Shown here: one piece after another, positions 53,445 to 62,635 of the stretch | How the letters are laid out: each line of letters opens with the position of its first letter | Numbering within the stretch: the first letter of the stretch is position 1 | Assembly: GCA_023898405.1 (NCBI GenBank) | Contig: CP060221.1 | Coordinates: forward strand, 2,185,501-2,249,500 | Length of the DNA stretch: 64,000 nucleotides | Direction of reading: 5' to 3' | Source: Myxococcales bacterium | GTDB lineage: Bacteria > Myxococcota > UBA727 > JABDBI01 | Notes under the pieces: generated by a model | Database searches by the model: none | Told to the model about the DNA's origin: nothing | What the model saw: the letters and a program-made list of their open reading frames with translations, nothing else | Program-made: the position numbers and the translations under genes

Positions 53445-54758
53445 ATGTTTAATAAACCAGTTATCGCAAGTGGTCTAGTGGCGATGGCCATGTCCTTGGG
53501 AGCTCAGGCCATGAATCAAGGCCAAGCACAAGGTGCTGCTCAACAAAATGCATGTGCTAAGCAAACTAGCGTCCAACAAAGTTCATGTGCTAAGCAAACG
53601 AGCCTGCAACAAAGCGGATGTGCCAAGCAAGCGTCGGCTCAACAGTGTGCAGAGCAAAGCGCTCAACAAAGCTTTCTCCAAAAAGGCGTAAAAATTATTG
53701 AAATTAATGATAGCAGCAGTGATAGCGATAGTGATAGCTACAGCAGCAGCGACGATGATGCAGGTTTAACAATCAGTCAATGCGGTGCTGCTCAGCAAAG
53801 TGCTCAAAATGATATGGGTCAATGTTCTCAATCGAAAGCAGTGCAACAAAAATTTTCTCTAGAGCAAAGCGCACAAGCAGGTTGCGGAGCAACTATCACA
53901 CAGTCTAATTGTCAGCTTTTGGGTGATGATGTCGATATCGCATTGCTAATGCACAATGGCGATTTTCATCATCACCATGTACATGGTCATGTCTGGGGAA
54001 CAAAACACCACTTCCGATGGACTAAACATAAAAATCTAAAGCTCAATCATAATTGCTTTACCCAATCTACCTGGTCAAAGTTGAACCTTTCTAAGGCGGT
54101 CATCAATGATCTTTCTTGGAATGGACCGATGTATAAGGTTAATTTTTCTAAAGGTTCCATCAGTCAAAGCAGCATGAGTGGTCAGTTAATGGGTGTGAGT
54201 TTTCAAAATACCATGATCACCAATACAAACTTTCATGGTGCTCACTTTGGCGTAGCGAAAGGACGAAAATCAACTGTAATAAGCTCATTTGCCGGAGCTA
54301 AGCTTGATAATGTGAATTTTAGTGGTGCTTTCATTGACCACAGAGTTTCCTTTAAAGGAGTACAAATTGGCAGTCATGTGAATTTCATTGGCGCCTATAT
54401 CGTCACCGATCATGGACTGGTTCAAGTGACAGCAGATATGGCTACTCATATTCTTCATGGTTTTGCTGATCTTGCAGCTACAGGTGTTGGCATTGGTGCG
54501 TTTTTGATAGATGGTGGATTCACTGTTCTCAATGTGGCAGGCAATTTGGTTCATGGGGTGCTTGATACTGGCGTTGGTGCTGTGCATGGAGCAGCCCACG
54601 GTGTGCTTAATACAGCAGTAAATGTTCACATGACATTGAGCAGCTTCTTCAATACTCATGGTGTCTACACTGGAGGATGTGGCAGCGATGGCATGGATCA
54701 CCTGCATCTAAGTGCGCATCATAATCATGATAATCTCAGCTCCAGCGTGATGTGGTAA
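53445..54758 (+). CDS. secreted mosaic protein: Cys/Gln repeats, Ser-Asp tract, His-rich segment, pentapeptide-like repeats
   Basis: A 437-aa protein with a signal peptide ending GAQA. Order of segments: CAKQxSxQQS repeats (about residues 36-75); an acidic Ser/Asp tract SSSDSDSDSYSSSDDD near 90; a second Gln/Cys region with SQCGAAQQSAQ; and HNGDFHHHHVHGHVWG with neighbouring His near 178. Residues about 210-330 have pentapeptide-like (A/N)(D/N)(F/L)xx ladders such as VNFSKGSIS and VSFKGVQ. A Gly/His/Val-rich C-terminal region includes LHLSAHHNHD. The make-up suggests a metal-binding surface protein. No homologue is known to me. Confidence 0.75.
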   Translation: MFNKPVIASGLVAMAMSLGAQAMNQGQAQGAAQQNACAKQTSVQQSSCAKQTSLQQSGCAKQASAQQCAEQSAQQSFLQKGVKIIEINDSSSDSDSDSYSSSDDDAGLTISQCGAAQQSAQNDMGQCSQSKAVQQKFSLEQSAQAGCGATITQSNCQLLGDDVDIALLMHNGDFHHHHVHGHVWGTKHHFRWTKHKNLKLNHNCFTQSTWSKLNLSKAVINDLSWNGPMYKVNFSKGSISQSSMSGQLMGVSFQNTMITNTNFHGAHFGVAKGRKSTVISSFAGAKLDNVNFSGAFIDHRVSFKGVQIGSHVNFIGAYIVTDHGLVQVTADMATHILHGFADLAATGVGIGAFLIDGGFTVLNVAGNLVHGVLDTGVGAVHGAAHGVLNTAVNVHMTLSSFFNTHGVYTGGCGSDGMDHLHLSAHHNHDNLSSSVMW

Positions 54759-54772
54759 GTATAAAAAAATGG

Positions 54773-54796
54773 GGCCCCGCTAGCAGGGGCCTTTAA
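54773..54796 (+). terminator. GC-rich terminator after the mosaic protein gene
   Basis: GGCCCC (54773-54778) pairs with GGGGCC (54786-54791) around a 7-nt loop, followed by TTT. It is directly downstream of the stop at 54758. Confidence 0.7.
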
Positions 54797-54849
54797 TAAT
54801 TGGCACATAAAGTTTTTGATCAAAAAAAATCAAAAACTTTGGCTTTAAT

Positions 54850-55494
54850 ATGTGTAAAAAAAATATTCTCTATTCTTTTCGCCGCTGTCCCTATGCTATG
54901 AGGGCTCGTTTTGCTTTGAAATATGCAGGGATTTCTTGCTACATACGAGAAATAGATCTTAAAAATAAAGCAAAAGATTTAATAGCAGCATCTTCCAAGG
55001 CAACGGTTCCAGTTTTAGTTTTGTCAGATAAAACAGTGTTTGATGAAAGTTTAGAAATCATTGACTGGGCTCTAAAACAAAATGACCCACAAAAGATCAA
55101 TCAACTTTCAGGTCACGATGAAAAACAAATCGAAGAAATTATTCAAGACAACGATTTATTTTTTGTAAAAATTCTGCATCGCTACAAATACAAAGATCTT
55201 TATCCTGATGTTGATTTTGAGGAAACCAAGAAAAATCTTTGCCAATATTTTTCTAACTTAGAAGAAATGCTTCAGAAAAATAATTTTCTTATCGGTCAAA
55301 AAATGAGCAGAGCAGATATCGCTTTGTTTCCTTTTATTCGTCAGGCGGTCATGGTTGACAAAGAATATTTTTTGCAGCTTGGATTTGAAAAGCTCAGTAC
55401 ATGGCTTGATTGCTTTTTGTGCCATCCTTTGTTTGAAATCATCATGAAAAAATATCCTGTGTGGTCAGCAGAACAAGAGCCAATTATTTTTTGA
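54850..55494 (+). CDS. glutathione S-transferase
   Basis: A 214-aa cytoplasmic GST. N-terminal thioredoxin-like domain: LYSFRRCPYAMRARFALKYAGI (catalytic-type CPYA), VPVLVLSDKTVFDESLEIIDW. C-terminal helical domain: IGQKMSRADIALFPFIRQ. The Ser/Cys position at CPYA points to a glutaredoxin-2/YfcG- or zeta-like type. Substrate unknown. Confidence 0.85.
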   Translation: MCKKNILYSFRRCPYAMRARFALKYAGISCYIREIDLKNKAKDLIAASSKATVPVLVLSDKTVFDESLEIIDWALKQNDPQKINQLSGHDEKQIEEIIQDNDLFFVKILHRYKYKDLYPDVDFEETKKNLCQYFSNLEEMLQKNNFLIGQKMSRADIALFPFIRQAVMVDKEYFLQLGFEKLSTWLDCFLCHPLFEIIMKKYPVWSAEQEPIIF

Positions 55495-55567
55495 GTAAAA
55501 AATATTGTTGTTTTAAGTTTCATTAAATATTAGATAGAGAAGATTTGAATTTATTTTTGGTAATAAA

Positions 55568-57253
55568 ATGATTAATAAAGCTTTTTTATTGATGTTTTTT
55601 GGCATGCTAATTACTGCGCTTATATCGTTTGCTGAACCAGCTTACTTGAGCATGCCATCCCTGACTGCTGCTCCAAGAGCCAAAAAAATAGTGTCAAGTA
55701 GAACTGGCAAAGTCGATTGCCTTAGACCTCAGCAATCATCAGTGAGTGTATTTGAAACTCAGAAAGAAGAATTTGTTGATGAAAACCGAGATGTTAAAGA
55801 GGTGCTCACAGACATAGTGGTCAAGGAATTTTTCCGTACGCCAGAAAGTCTGTATAACTTCCTTGAGGCTACCTATACTACAATCAATAAGGAATTAGAT
55901 GCCTACAGAAAAAAACATGGCTTGAGCGAACACGAGATATTTTTTATTTTCAAAGGTGGAAATGTTTTAAAGATGCTCGCCAATGCAGAAATTCTAAATA
56001 GAGTTCCTCCTTCTTCACGGGCGATCTTGGAAGCAAAATTTGGTGATTATTTTAAACGCTCTGATGCTGATTTTAGTGTGCTTATTGATCCGAATATCGC
56101 AAAGCTTGATTTTGACGTTGTTAGTGAAGATATAGTAGATATAGTTTCGAGATCGCTTAATACTATCCGCGACCAATTTAATGCGGCGCCAAAAAAATAT
56201 TTTGACTTCCTTCAGTTTGATAATTCATCAGCTTCATCGGTACTTGCAGATTATATGAAAACTTTAAATGATCTTAAGATCTTGCAAGATCCAAGTAAAG
56301 AAAAGTGGTATCGCTCTAAATTTCTTCAGCTGCAACTTCTGGATGCACAAGCCGACCCAAAAAGCTTTTGCCCATACATAGGAGCCTTTGATTCTCAACA
56401 AGTGCATGTGCCAAGACCCACCGATAAAGTAGTTTCTCTTTTAGTGGGGGAAAAGCCTCATTGGCTTGCAAATAGCACCAACTTATCTTTGGAATTTTCA
56501 AGGCCAGGTGACGAAACTAAGCTTGCAAAATTTTACTTGTTAAGAGAAAAGGTGCAGTTTCAAATGGTGCGCAAAAAAAATGGAGATTCCGAGGAAAAGA
56601 TATTTGGCGGAGAATTGATTGACGTAAGTATTCCCCATAGAAGAGATACTCAATTACAAGATACGGTTAAGCATTATGATAAATGGATAAAAGAATATGC
56701 CATGTTATCACCTGATGCTAAGCGTTCTTTTATTTTTAAATCTGAATCAATAGAAGGTTTATTAGAAGACATTCTAGAAATTCTTTTTAGTGAAAGTCCA
56801 AGGCCTTGGAATAACGGCAAATTTGAAAAGCGTATAAATAGACTTTTCTTCTTAGCGAGCGTTGATATTTTCAAAACTATTGGAACTGGTTCAGCAGAAA
56901 TGGAACGCTATTTTCATATGCTTGATGACAAAATTTTGAGACCAGCACTTGCTTTGCAGTCCTTGGAATATGAAGCTCAGATTAATCTACTAGAAAACAT
57001 AAAGAAAAATGCTGAAGAGCTTTTAAAAGAGTGGCCTCAATTGCAAATGATGAATAAGTTATGGTGGGCCATAGCAAATATGCTTGTCGATAGGCTTGTC
57101 AATAATCCAAAAGAAGATGATAAAGAAAAATTTTCTTCTTTTGTGAAGCTGTTGAAGGAGAATATCGATACTTTGAGGTCACTCAAGGGGAGTCTCGCTA
57201 CAAAAATACCTAATGCCCCGGTTTATGAGATTAATGTGACGGACCTCTATTGA
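55568..57253 (+). CDS. exported nucleotidyltransferase-like protein
   Basis: A 561-aa protein with a signal peptide (hydrophobic 4-24, then FAEP). A nucleotidyltransferase-like core has FKGGNVLKML at 128-137 and KRSDADFSVLIDP with Asp166 and Asp168. This GG...SDxDF arrangement is that of the Pol-beta-type fold, including AbiEii toxins. A later DVSIPHRRDTQLQ region around residue 358 may supply the third acidic residue. The C-terminal half is helical. The enzyme would act outside the cytoplasm or be delivered to another cell. It is flanked downstream by a frameshifted secreted-protein gene. Confidence 0.55.
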   Translation: MINKAFLLMFFGMLITALISFAEPAYLSMPSLTAAPRAKKIVSSRTGKVDCLRPQQSSVSVFETQKEEFVDENRDVKEVLTDIVVKEFFRTPESLYNFLEATYTTINKELDAYRKKHGLSEHEIFFIFKGGNVLKMLANAEILNRVPPSSRAILEAKFGDYFKRSDADFSVLIDPNIAKLDFDVVSEDIVDIVSRSLNTIRDQFNAAPKKYFDFLQFDNSSASSVLADYMKTLNDLKILQDPSKEKWYRSKFLQLQLLDAQADPKSFCPYIGAFDSQQVHVPRPTDKVVSLLVGEKPHWLANSTNLSLEFSRPGDETKLAKFYLLREKVQFQMVRKKNGDSEEKIFGGELIDVSIPHRRDTQLQDTVKHYDKWIKEYAMLSPDAKRSFIFKSESIEGLLEDILEILFSESPRPWNNGKFEKRINRLFFLASVDIFKTIGTGSAEMERYFHMLDDKILRPALALQSLEYEAQINLLENIKKNAEELLKEWPQLQMMNKLWWAIANMLVDRLVNNPKEDDKEKFSSFVKLLKENIDTLRSLKGSLATKIPNAPVYEINVTDLY

Positions 57254-57314
57254 GCTTAGTTAAGTCCAGATTATTTTTGTGTAACCAACGAAATCAAAAG
57301 GGAAACAGAATGTA

Positions 57315-57612
57315 TTAATGATTGTCAGCGATGTAATTGTTGGCCGCGTCAATTATTTCATTGAATCTATTCATGAATCGAGAACCAGGGCTAATATGAT
57401 GCGAGGACAATTTTCGAGGCAATGCTTTGCGCCTGTTAGGGCATGACCAATAATAAGCTTAGAAATTTCTGAGAATGAAATGAAAGCTCTTGCACTTTTG
57501 TGTCTTGAGCGTCCCAGTCTTCTCGTGAACAACAATATTGATTGGGATCAAAATCTGAAGAAAATGCCGAGACACTCAGAAAAAAGATTGTTAATAGCAG
57601 ATTGTTAGTCAT
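57315..57612 (-). pseudogene. small secreted protein gene, frameshifted near its middle
   Basis: ATG 57612 has a strong AAAGGAGAA ribosome-binding site and a signal peptide (MTNNLLLTIFFLSVSAFSS), followed by DPNQYCCSREDW. The frame stops at 57436. In another frame just downstream, a coding-like segment (SCPNRRKALPRKLSSHH to NRFNEIIDAANNYIADNH) ends at 57315. One frameshift near 57455 would join them into a ~99-residue protein. Decay or a sequencing error are both possible. Confidence 0.5.
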
Positions 57613-57702
57613 AATAAGTTCTCCTTTGCTCCAGATATTCTCTTTGCAAACTTGAATATCAACCAAGTTACAATGGTACTTGATTGCTCACTTCAGACAG
57701 AA

Positions 57703-59439
57703 CTATGTGTAGGGAGAACTAGAAATCATGCCTTCACTTCTTTTGTAATCGAGCAGGCGTAGTTGAGCTGAAACATTTCCCAGCCATTCGTTTTTTTCAA
57801 TGACAGCCAAGATATCCAGCGGTGTCGATACAAGCTCATCGCTAATATCAGTGCGAAACGCGATAAAAGAGGCACGTCCTTTGCTGTTTTCTATTTCGCC
57901 TTTAAGGTGACCGCCATTTAAGCGTCTGAGGTTGCGCATGAAACAGCCATTAATGCGAATGACAGGATGAGGATTTTTTGCACCACACGGTTCAAGCAAT
58001 GAAAGCTCATCAACCAAAGCTAAACTGATTTGAGATAGATCCAGTTCGGCATCGTAACTTATTTTTTTAATAAAAATTTCTTGATCGACGGATTTTGAAA
58101 AAGTGCGCAGAAGATCTTTGCGAAATTGCTCGGCTCCTTGTGTTCCAAGCGTTAGACCTATGGCGTGAGCATGGCCGCCAAAACCACTCAAGCTCTGTGA
58201 AGATTTAAGAACCATGTCATGAAGATCAATACCAGGAATACTTCTGCCTGATCCTTTGCCTTTTTCGCCGATGATTATGCTTGGGCGGTGAAAATATTCA
58301 GCAACACGGCTGGCAACAATTCCCACTACACCAGGATGCCAATGTTCTTGATGAAGCACTAAGGCTGGTAGTTGTTGATAATCTGGCCAGGACTCAACAA
58401 TGGCAATCGCTTCTTCAACTGTAGCTCGTTCAATTTCTTTTCTTTCTTGATTGATCACATCCAGCTCGTAAGCAGTGGTGAGCGCTTTTTGTGAATCTTT
58501 TTGATTAAGTAAAAATAATGCTTGCGTTGCATCTTCTAGTCTGCCTGCAGCGTTGATGCGCGGACCCAAATGAAACCCCAAATTGGTGGAAGATATTTTT
58601 TGTCTATTAATTTTTGATGCTTCAAGTAGAGCATTAAGACCAATTCGCTGACCCTTTTTGAGTATTGCCAAGCCGGCTTTAATCAAAATACGATTATCTT
58701 TTATCAACGGTACGACGTCAGAGACAGTCGCCAATGCTACAAGATCTAAAAGTTTTTTGACATCAGGCTGAGCTTCCATGCTAAAGAAATTTTGCTCTCT
58801 AAGAATTCTTCTGATGGCAAGCACTAAAAAAAAACAAACACCCGCAGCGCACAAGTAAGAGGCATCAGACTCACAGTCTTGGCGTTTGGGATTCACCACG
58901 GCATAAGCGTTGGGCAATGAATCACCCACCTCGTGATGATCCACAACAATAACTTCTATTCCCAACGAACGAGCATAATCAATCTGAGCATGAGCGGTGA
59001 TACCGCAATCAGCGGTGATGATCAGTTGAGCACCTTGCTGATGGAGTCTGTCGACACCAGCAACACTCAAGCCATAGCCCTCGTTCATTCGGTTGGGTAG
59101 GGTGCTAGAAAATTGTGCACCACACATGTCTAAAAACTGGCTTAAAAGTGCGGTCGAACACACGCCGTCAACATCGTAATCACCAAAAAGTCCAATGTGT
59201 TCACCCGTGGTGATGGCTTTTACAATACGGCCTGCAGCTTTTTCCATATCAACAAATTGATAGGGCTCTTTGAGATTTTTTAGGCTAGGTTGTAAAAAAT
59301 CTTTGAGCTCTTCCAAAGAATGGAGAGGCCGGCGTGCCAAAATTTCTGACAGTACATGAGAGAGCCCAAGTTCAGATATAAATGTTTGTTCTATTTGCGA
59401 ATTTAATTGGCGCAGCTTCCATATTTTTTTGCTTTTCAT
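57703..59439 (-). CDS. recJ: single-stranded-DNA-specific exonuclease RecJ
   Basis: A 578-aa RecJ. DHH phosphoesterase motifs: GLFGDYDVDGVCSTALL, ITADCGITA, VVDHHEVGD, and LGFHLGPRINAAGRLEDA. The DHHA1 region has PGVVGIVASRVAE, GSGRSIPG, and SGFGGHAHAIGLT. It is a 5'-3' ssDNA exonuclease of repair. It starts one base after the stop of the phosphoesterase gene (TAA-G-ATG), so the two are coupled. Confidence 0.97.
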   Translation of the reverse strand: MKSKKIWKLRQLNSQIEQTFISELGLSHVLSEILARRPLHSLEELKDFLQPSLKNLKEPYQFVDMEKAAGRIVKAITTGEHIGLFGDYDVDGVCSTALLSQFLDMCGAQFSSTLPNRMNEGYGLSVAGVDRLHQQGAQLIITADCGITAHAQIDYARSLGIEVIVVDHHEVGDSLPNAYAVVNPKRQDCESDASYLCAAGVCFFLVLAIRRILREQNFFSMEAQPDVKKLLDLVALATVSDVVPLIKDNRILIKAGLAILKKGQRIGLNALLEASKINRQKISSTNLGFHLGPRINAAGRLEDATQALFLLNQKDSQKALTTAYELDVINQERKEIERATVEEAIAIVESWPDYQQLPALVLHQEHWHPGVVGIVASRVAEYFHRPSIIIGEKGKGSGRSIPGIDLHDMVLKSSQSLSGFGGHAHAIGLTLGTQGAEQFRKDLLRTFSKSVDQEIFIKKISYDAELDLSQISLALVDELSLLEPCGAKNPHPVIRINGCFMRNLRRLNGGHLKGEIENSKGRASFIAFRTDISDELVSTPLDILAVIEKNEWLGNVSAQLRLLDYKRSEGMISSSPYT

Positions 59440-59440
59440 C

Positions 59441-60169
59441 TTAGCAGGCCTTTATTTCATCGGCGTTGATCAATGGCCAAACTGGGCGTGGCTTAAAGTT
59501 TAAATAATCACATGAAAGCAGCATATAATTGATGCCATTTCTTTCACCTTCAAAGGCATAGCGGAAAGATTTTTCGCCATGCAAATGGCCATAAACACAT
59601 ATTTTTACGGGATATTTTTCAAGAAGGTCGGCAAATTTGGTGTTTTCTTTGCGGACGGTGAAGGGGGGATAATGGATTGCGGCCAGGATGGGCTTATCAG
59701 GCGCCAGTGCTACGGCACGATCAAGACTCATCTTAAGGCGCTCATATTCTCGTAAATAAATTTTTTCATCATGCTCGGTGTAGTCAAAGGAGCCAGGCGC
59801 AGTCCAGCAGCGCGATCCTGCTATAACAAAGGGGCCAATATCATAGGCATCATTTTGCAGAGCCACACATGAAGGATGAAGAGCCGAGCGTACTTTCCCA
59901 ATGGCGCTCCACCATAAGTCATGGTTTCCTTTGACTAAAATTTTTAGACCAGGGCGTGCTGCAATCCAGTCTAGGTCAGCCTGGGCCTCGCTTAATTTCA
60001 TGGCCCAGGATAAGTCGCCAGGGCACAGAACGACATCATCGTCTTGAATCAGGCGGTCCCACTCATCGGCCATGCGATCGGCATGATTGCGCCAATGATC
60101 GCCAAAAATATCCATAGGCTTGTCGCTTGAGAATGAGAGATGTAGATCGCTTATGCCGAAAACTTTCAT
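59441..60169 (-). CDS. calcineurin-type metallophosphoesterase
   Basis: A 242-aa phosphoesterase with all five metal-binding blocks: SDLHLSF at the N-terminus (Asp8, His10), LCPGDLSWAM (GD), VKGNHDLWW, AAIHYPPF, and CVYGHLHGE. It acts on a phosphomono- or diester in the cytoplasm, with dinuclear metal. The family is often annotated as a serine/threonine phosphatase-like or UDP-2,3-diacylglucosamine hydrolase-like protein, but the true substrate is unknown. Directly upstream of recJ. Confidence 0.92.
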   Translation of the reverse strand: MKVFGISDLHLSFSSDKPMDIFGDHWRNHADRMADEWDRLIQDDDVVLCPGDLSWAMKLSEAQADLDWIAARPGLKILVKGNHDLWWSAIGKVRSALHPSCVALQNDAYDIGPFVIAGSRCWTAPGSFDYTEHDEKIYLREYERLKMSLDRAVALAPDKPILAAIHYPPFTVRKENTKFADLLEKYPVKICVYGHLHGEKSFRYAFEGERNGINYMLLSCDYLNFKPRPVWPLINADEIKAC

Positions 60170-60237
60170 GGCTTACCTTAAATAAAGTACACAAGTAAAA
60201 ATGGTATCTCAGTAATAAAATTTAGAGTAGTAGCTAT

Positions 60238-60852
60238 ATGACAACTGTTAAAACTTTCAACCTTAAAAGTCTTCCTACAATGTATCCCTTCAATATCGAT
60301 TGGCAGCGCTATTTTGCCAATCAGCAGCCCGTTGATCTTGAAATTGGCTGCGGGCGGCCTCATTTCTTTTTTGATAGGGTTATCAATTACCCTGATCGAA
60401 ATATGGTGGGTGTTGAATGGAAGTACGAATTTATTAATCAAGCGCAAAGACGTATTGTCCGCGAAAATATCAAGAACGCAGCAGCATTTCATGGTAACGC
60501 GTGGTTGGTAGTTCCGCTGTTATTTAAGCCTTTATCAATCAATCAGGTTTTTGTTAATTTTCCCGATCCGTGGTGGAAGGCGCGTCACAAAAAACGTTTG
60601 GTGCTCAATGAAATTTTTTTGACGGCCTTGCATGAGCGAGTAAAAGAAGATGGCAGCATTTTATTACAGACTGATGTTAAAGAACTTTTTGATTTTTATT
60701 GCGAGCTCATCAATCAGCACGGGGCTTTTACCCTAGATGAAAAATTGGCTGAAGAAAAAATTATTCAGAGCACCAAAGCACAAACCCACCGTGAAAAAAA
60801 ATGTTTAGAGCAAGGAATGCCAATTTATCGTGGTCTATTTCGCCGAGTTTAG
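60238..60852 (+). CDS. trmB: tRNA (guanine-N7)-methyltransferase
   Basis: A 204-aa TrmB. SAM-binding LEIGCGRPHFF, NMVGVEWKYEFI, and the diagnostic VNFPDPWWKARHKKRLV (guanosine pocket). Methylates G46 of tRNA. It is divergent from the phosphoesterase-recJ pair, with 68 bp between starts, so promoters for both lie in that gap. Confidence 0.97.
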   Translation: MTTVKTFNLKSLPTMYPFNIDWQRYFANQQPVDLEIGCGRPHFFFDRVINYPDRNMVGVEWKYEFINQAQRRIVRENIKNAAAFHGNAWLVVPLLFKPLSINQVFVNFPDPWWKARHKKRLVLNEIFLTALHERVKEDGSILLQTDVKELFDFYCELINQHGAFTLDEKLAEEKIIQSTKAQTHREKKCLEQGMPIYRGLFRRV

Positions 60853-60857
60853 AGATT

Positions 60858-60889
60858 ATTATAGTTTCTTAGAAACCATAATATTTTTT
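60858..60889. terminator. terminator between trmB and the GMC oxidoreductase gene
   Basis: ATTATAGTTT (60858-60867) pairs with AAACCATAAT (60873-60882) with one mismatch and a CTTAG loop. An ATTTTTT run follows. It serves trmB; the AT-rich stem may also help the convergent gene. Confidence 0.65.
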
Positions 60890-62483
60890 AAGCCTGTGAT
60901 TTATCAGGAATATGGCTCATGGCATATTCTGCCATGGCTGTAATGGTAAGACTTGGATTTACTCCTAAGTTTGCAGGGATCATTGATCCGTCGATAACAT
61001 ACATGTTTTTATAGCCAAATACTTGATTATGCTGATCGATTACGCCGTTTGATACGTCGCTCCCCATGACAGCACCGCCCAAAATATGCGCGGTAGTCGC
61101 TTTGTTGAGCAATATTTCAGGAGTTGATCCTAGAGCAAAACCTTTGAAGTGTTTGGCCATTTTTTGAGCGATGCTGTGCGCTATTGGAAGATAGGCGGGA
61201 ACTTTTTGTCCTCGATTGAGAGATGTCGTCATAGTTTTTCTAAATGGCCAATACCATCGACGCTCGTAGCTTAAACGCAGATGGTTATCCAGCGTTTGCA
61301 TTACCAGCAAGATAATGCTTTCTTTGGCCCAATTTTTTAAACGCCAATTTTTTAAAAAGTTGAGTGGATGCAAAAAAATTTGTGCACAGTAATTTGCCCA
61401 GCGCATCGACATGGATTCACCTCCAGCAAGGAGGGTTGAAATCAAACCAATAGTGTCGGATTTTGCACCATAACGCACAACTTCAACGTGAGTTTTTTCG
61501 TCTGGGTAAAAACCTGCACTGATAGCAAGACCTTTGGATAGATCTTCTGCTCCTTGTGCTCGTGCTCCAACGAGGGCTTCGGAATTGGTGCGCACATAAG
61601 TTCCCACTAATGAGCTGAGTTTGGGCAGATATCCTTTGTGCTTCATTTCAAGTAAAAGTTTCACGCTGCCGAGCACGCCGGCAGACAAAATAATTCCTCG
61701 AGCATGAAATATTTTTTTTGCTCCCAAGCGCAAAAAATCAACACCCTGGCGAGCATGTATGGAATAGCTTCCGTCCTGATGATGAGCTATTTTTTCCACC
61801 AATGTTTCGGGAATGATAGTAACGCCTAATCTTTCGGCTAAGTAGAGATAATTTTTTACCAAAGTATTTTTTGCTCCCACGCGGCACCCCACCATGCAAT
61901 TGCCGCATAAAGTGCACCCAGTGCGTTTAGGACCAAGGCCATTAAAGTAGGGATCATCGACAGTTTTATTGGCTTCGCCAAAAAATACTCCTACCCTGGT
62001 TTGATGAAAACTATGCTCTCTTCCCATTTCTTGAGCGATTGTTTTTAAAACCTTGTCAGCTGGGGCTAGATGATTTTGTTGGCTCACACCAAGCATGCGT
62101 TCAGCTGTATCATAGTGAGGAGAAAGTTTTTTTCCCCAGTCTCCCAAGTGAGCCCATTGAGGATCCTTAAAGAAACTTTCGGGAGGTCTTAAAAGCGTGT
62201 TGGCATAGACCAATGAACCACCACCAACTCCAGCACCGCCAAGAAAAAAAGCATCTTTAAAAAGATTCATACGCATGATGCCATGAAGACCTAAACGAGG
62301 CCAAAAAAACCATCTTTTAATATCACGATTGTTCTTAGCAAAATCTTGATCGAAAAATCGCCGTCCGGCCTCAAGCACTAAAACTTTATAACCTTTTTGC
62401 GCAAGTCTAAGGGCTGATACTGATCCGCCGAAGCCCGAGCCAATAATTATGTAATCATAGCTTGATGATTGAAGATTGCTCAT
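60888..62483 (-). CDS. GMC-family oxidoreductase (cholesterol-oxidase-like)
   Basis: A 531-aa FAD enzyme. The N-terminal dinucleotide fold is IIIGSGFGGSVSALRLA, with LVLEAG. GGAGVGGGSLVYAN is the GMC signature, and CTLCGNCMVGC is a Cys cluster seen in cholesterol-oxidase-like enzymes. The C-terminus has the TTAHILGGAVMG and VIDGSMIPANLGVNPSLTI motifs. It oxidises an alcohol substrate such as a sterol, which remains unidentified. No signal peptide, so cytoplasmic. Confidence 0.9.
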   Translation of the reverse strand: MSNLQSSSYDYIIIGSGFGGSVSALRLAQKGYKVLVLEAGRRFFDQDFAKNNRDIKRWFFWPRLGLHGIMRMNLFKDAFFLGGAGVGGGSLVYANTLLRPPESFFKDPQWAHLGDWGKKLSPHYDTAERMLGVSQQNHLAPADKVLKTIAQEMGREHSFHQTRVGVFFGEANKTVDDPYFNGLGPKRTGCTLCGNCMVGCRVGAKNTLVKNYLYLAERLGVTIIPETLVEKIAHHQDGSYSIHARQGVDFLRLGAKKIFHARGIILSAGVLGSVKLLLEMKHKGYLPKLSSLVGTYVRTNSEALVGARAQGAEDLSKGLAISAGFYPDEKTHVEVVRYGAKSDTIGLISTLLAGGESMSMRWANYCAQIFLHPLNFLKNWRLKNWAKESIILLVMQTLDNHLRLSYERRWYWPFRKTMTTSLNRGQKVPAYLPIAHSIAQKMAKHFKGFALGSTPEILLNKATTAHILGGAVMGSDVSNGVIDQHNQVFGYKNMYVIDGSMIPANLGVNPSLTITAMAEYAMSHIPDKSQA

Positions 62484-62569
62484 GGTGCGTCCTAAAAGTA
62501 ATTTTGTTTTTTAGCTCAAGAAATATGTTTGTTCATAAACAATTCTAGAAGTAATTTAAAATTTAAATT

Positions 62570-62602
62570 TAAAAAAATAACCCCACTTTTTTGAGTGGGG
62601 CA
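62570..62602 (-). terminator. rho-independent terminator of the AKR-like gene
   Basis: CCCCACT and AGTGGGG (62581-62600) pair around a T-rich loop. Read on the minus strand, the hairpin is followed by TTATTTTTTT (complement of 62571-62580). It is directly downstream of the stop at 62636. Confidence 0.85.
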
Positions 62603-62635
62603 GGGTTAAATCATCTACATGAGAGTTTTTAGCTT

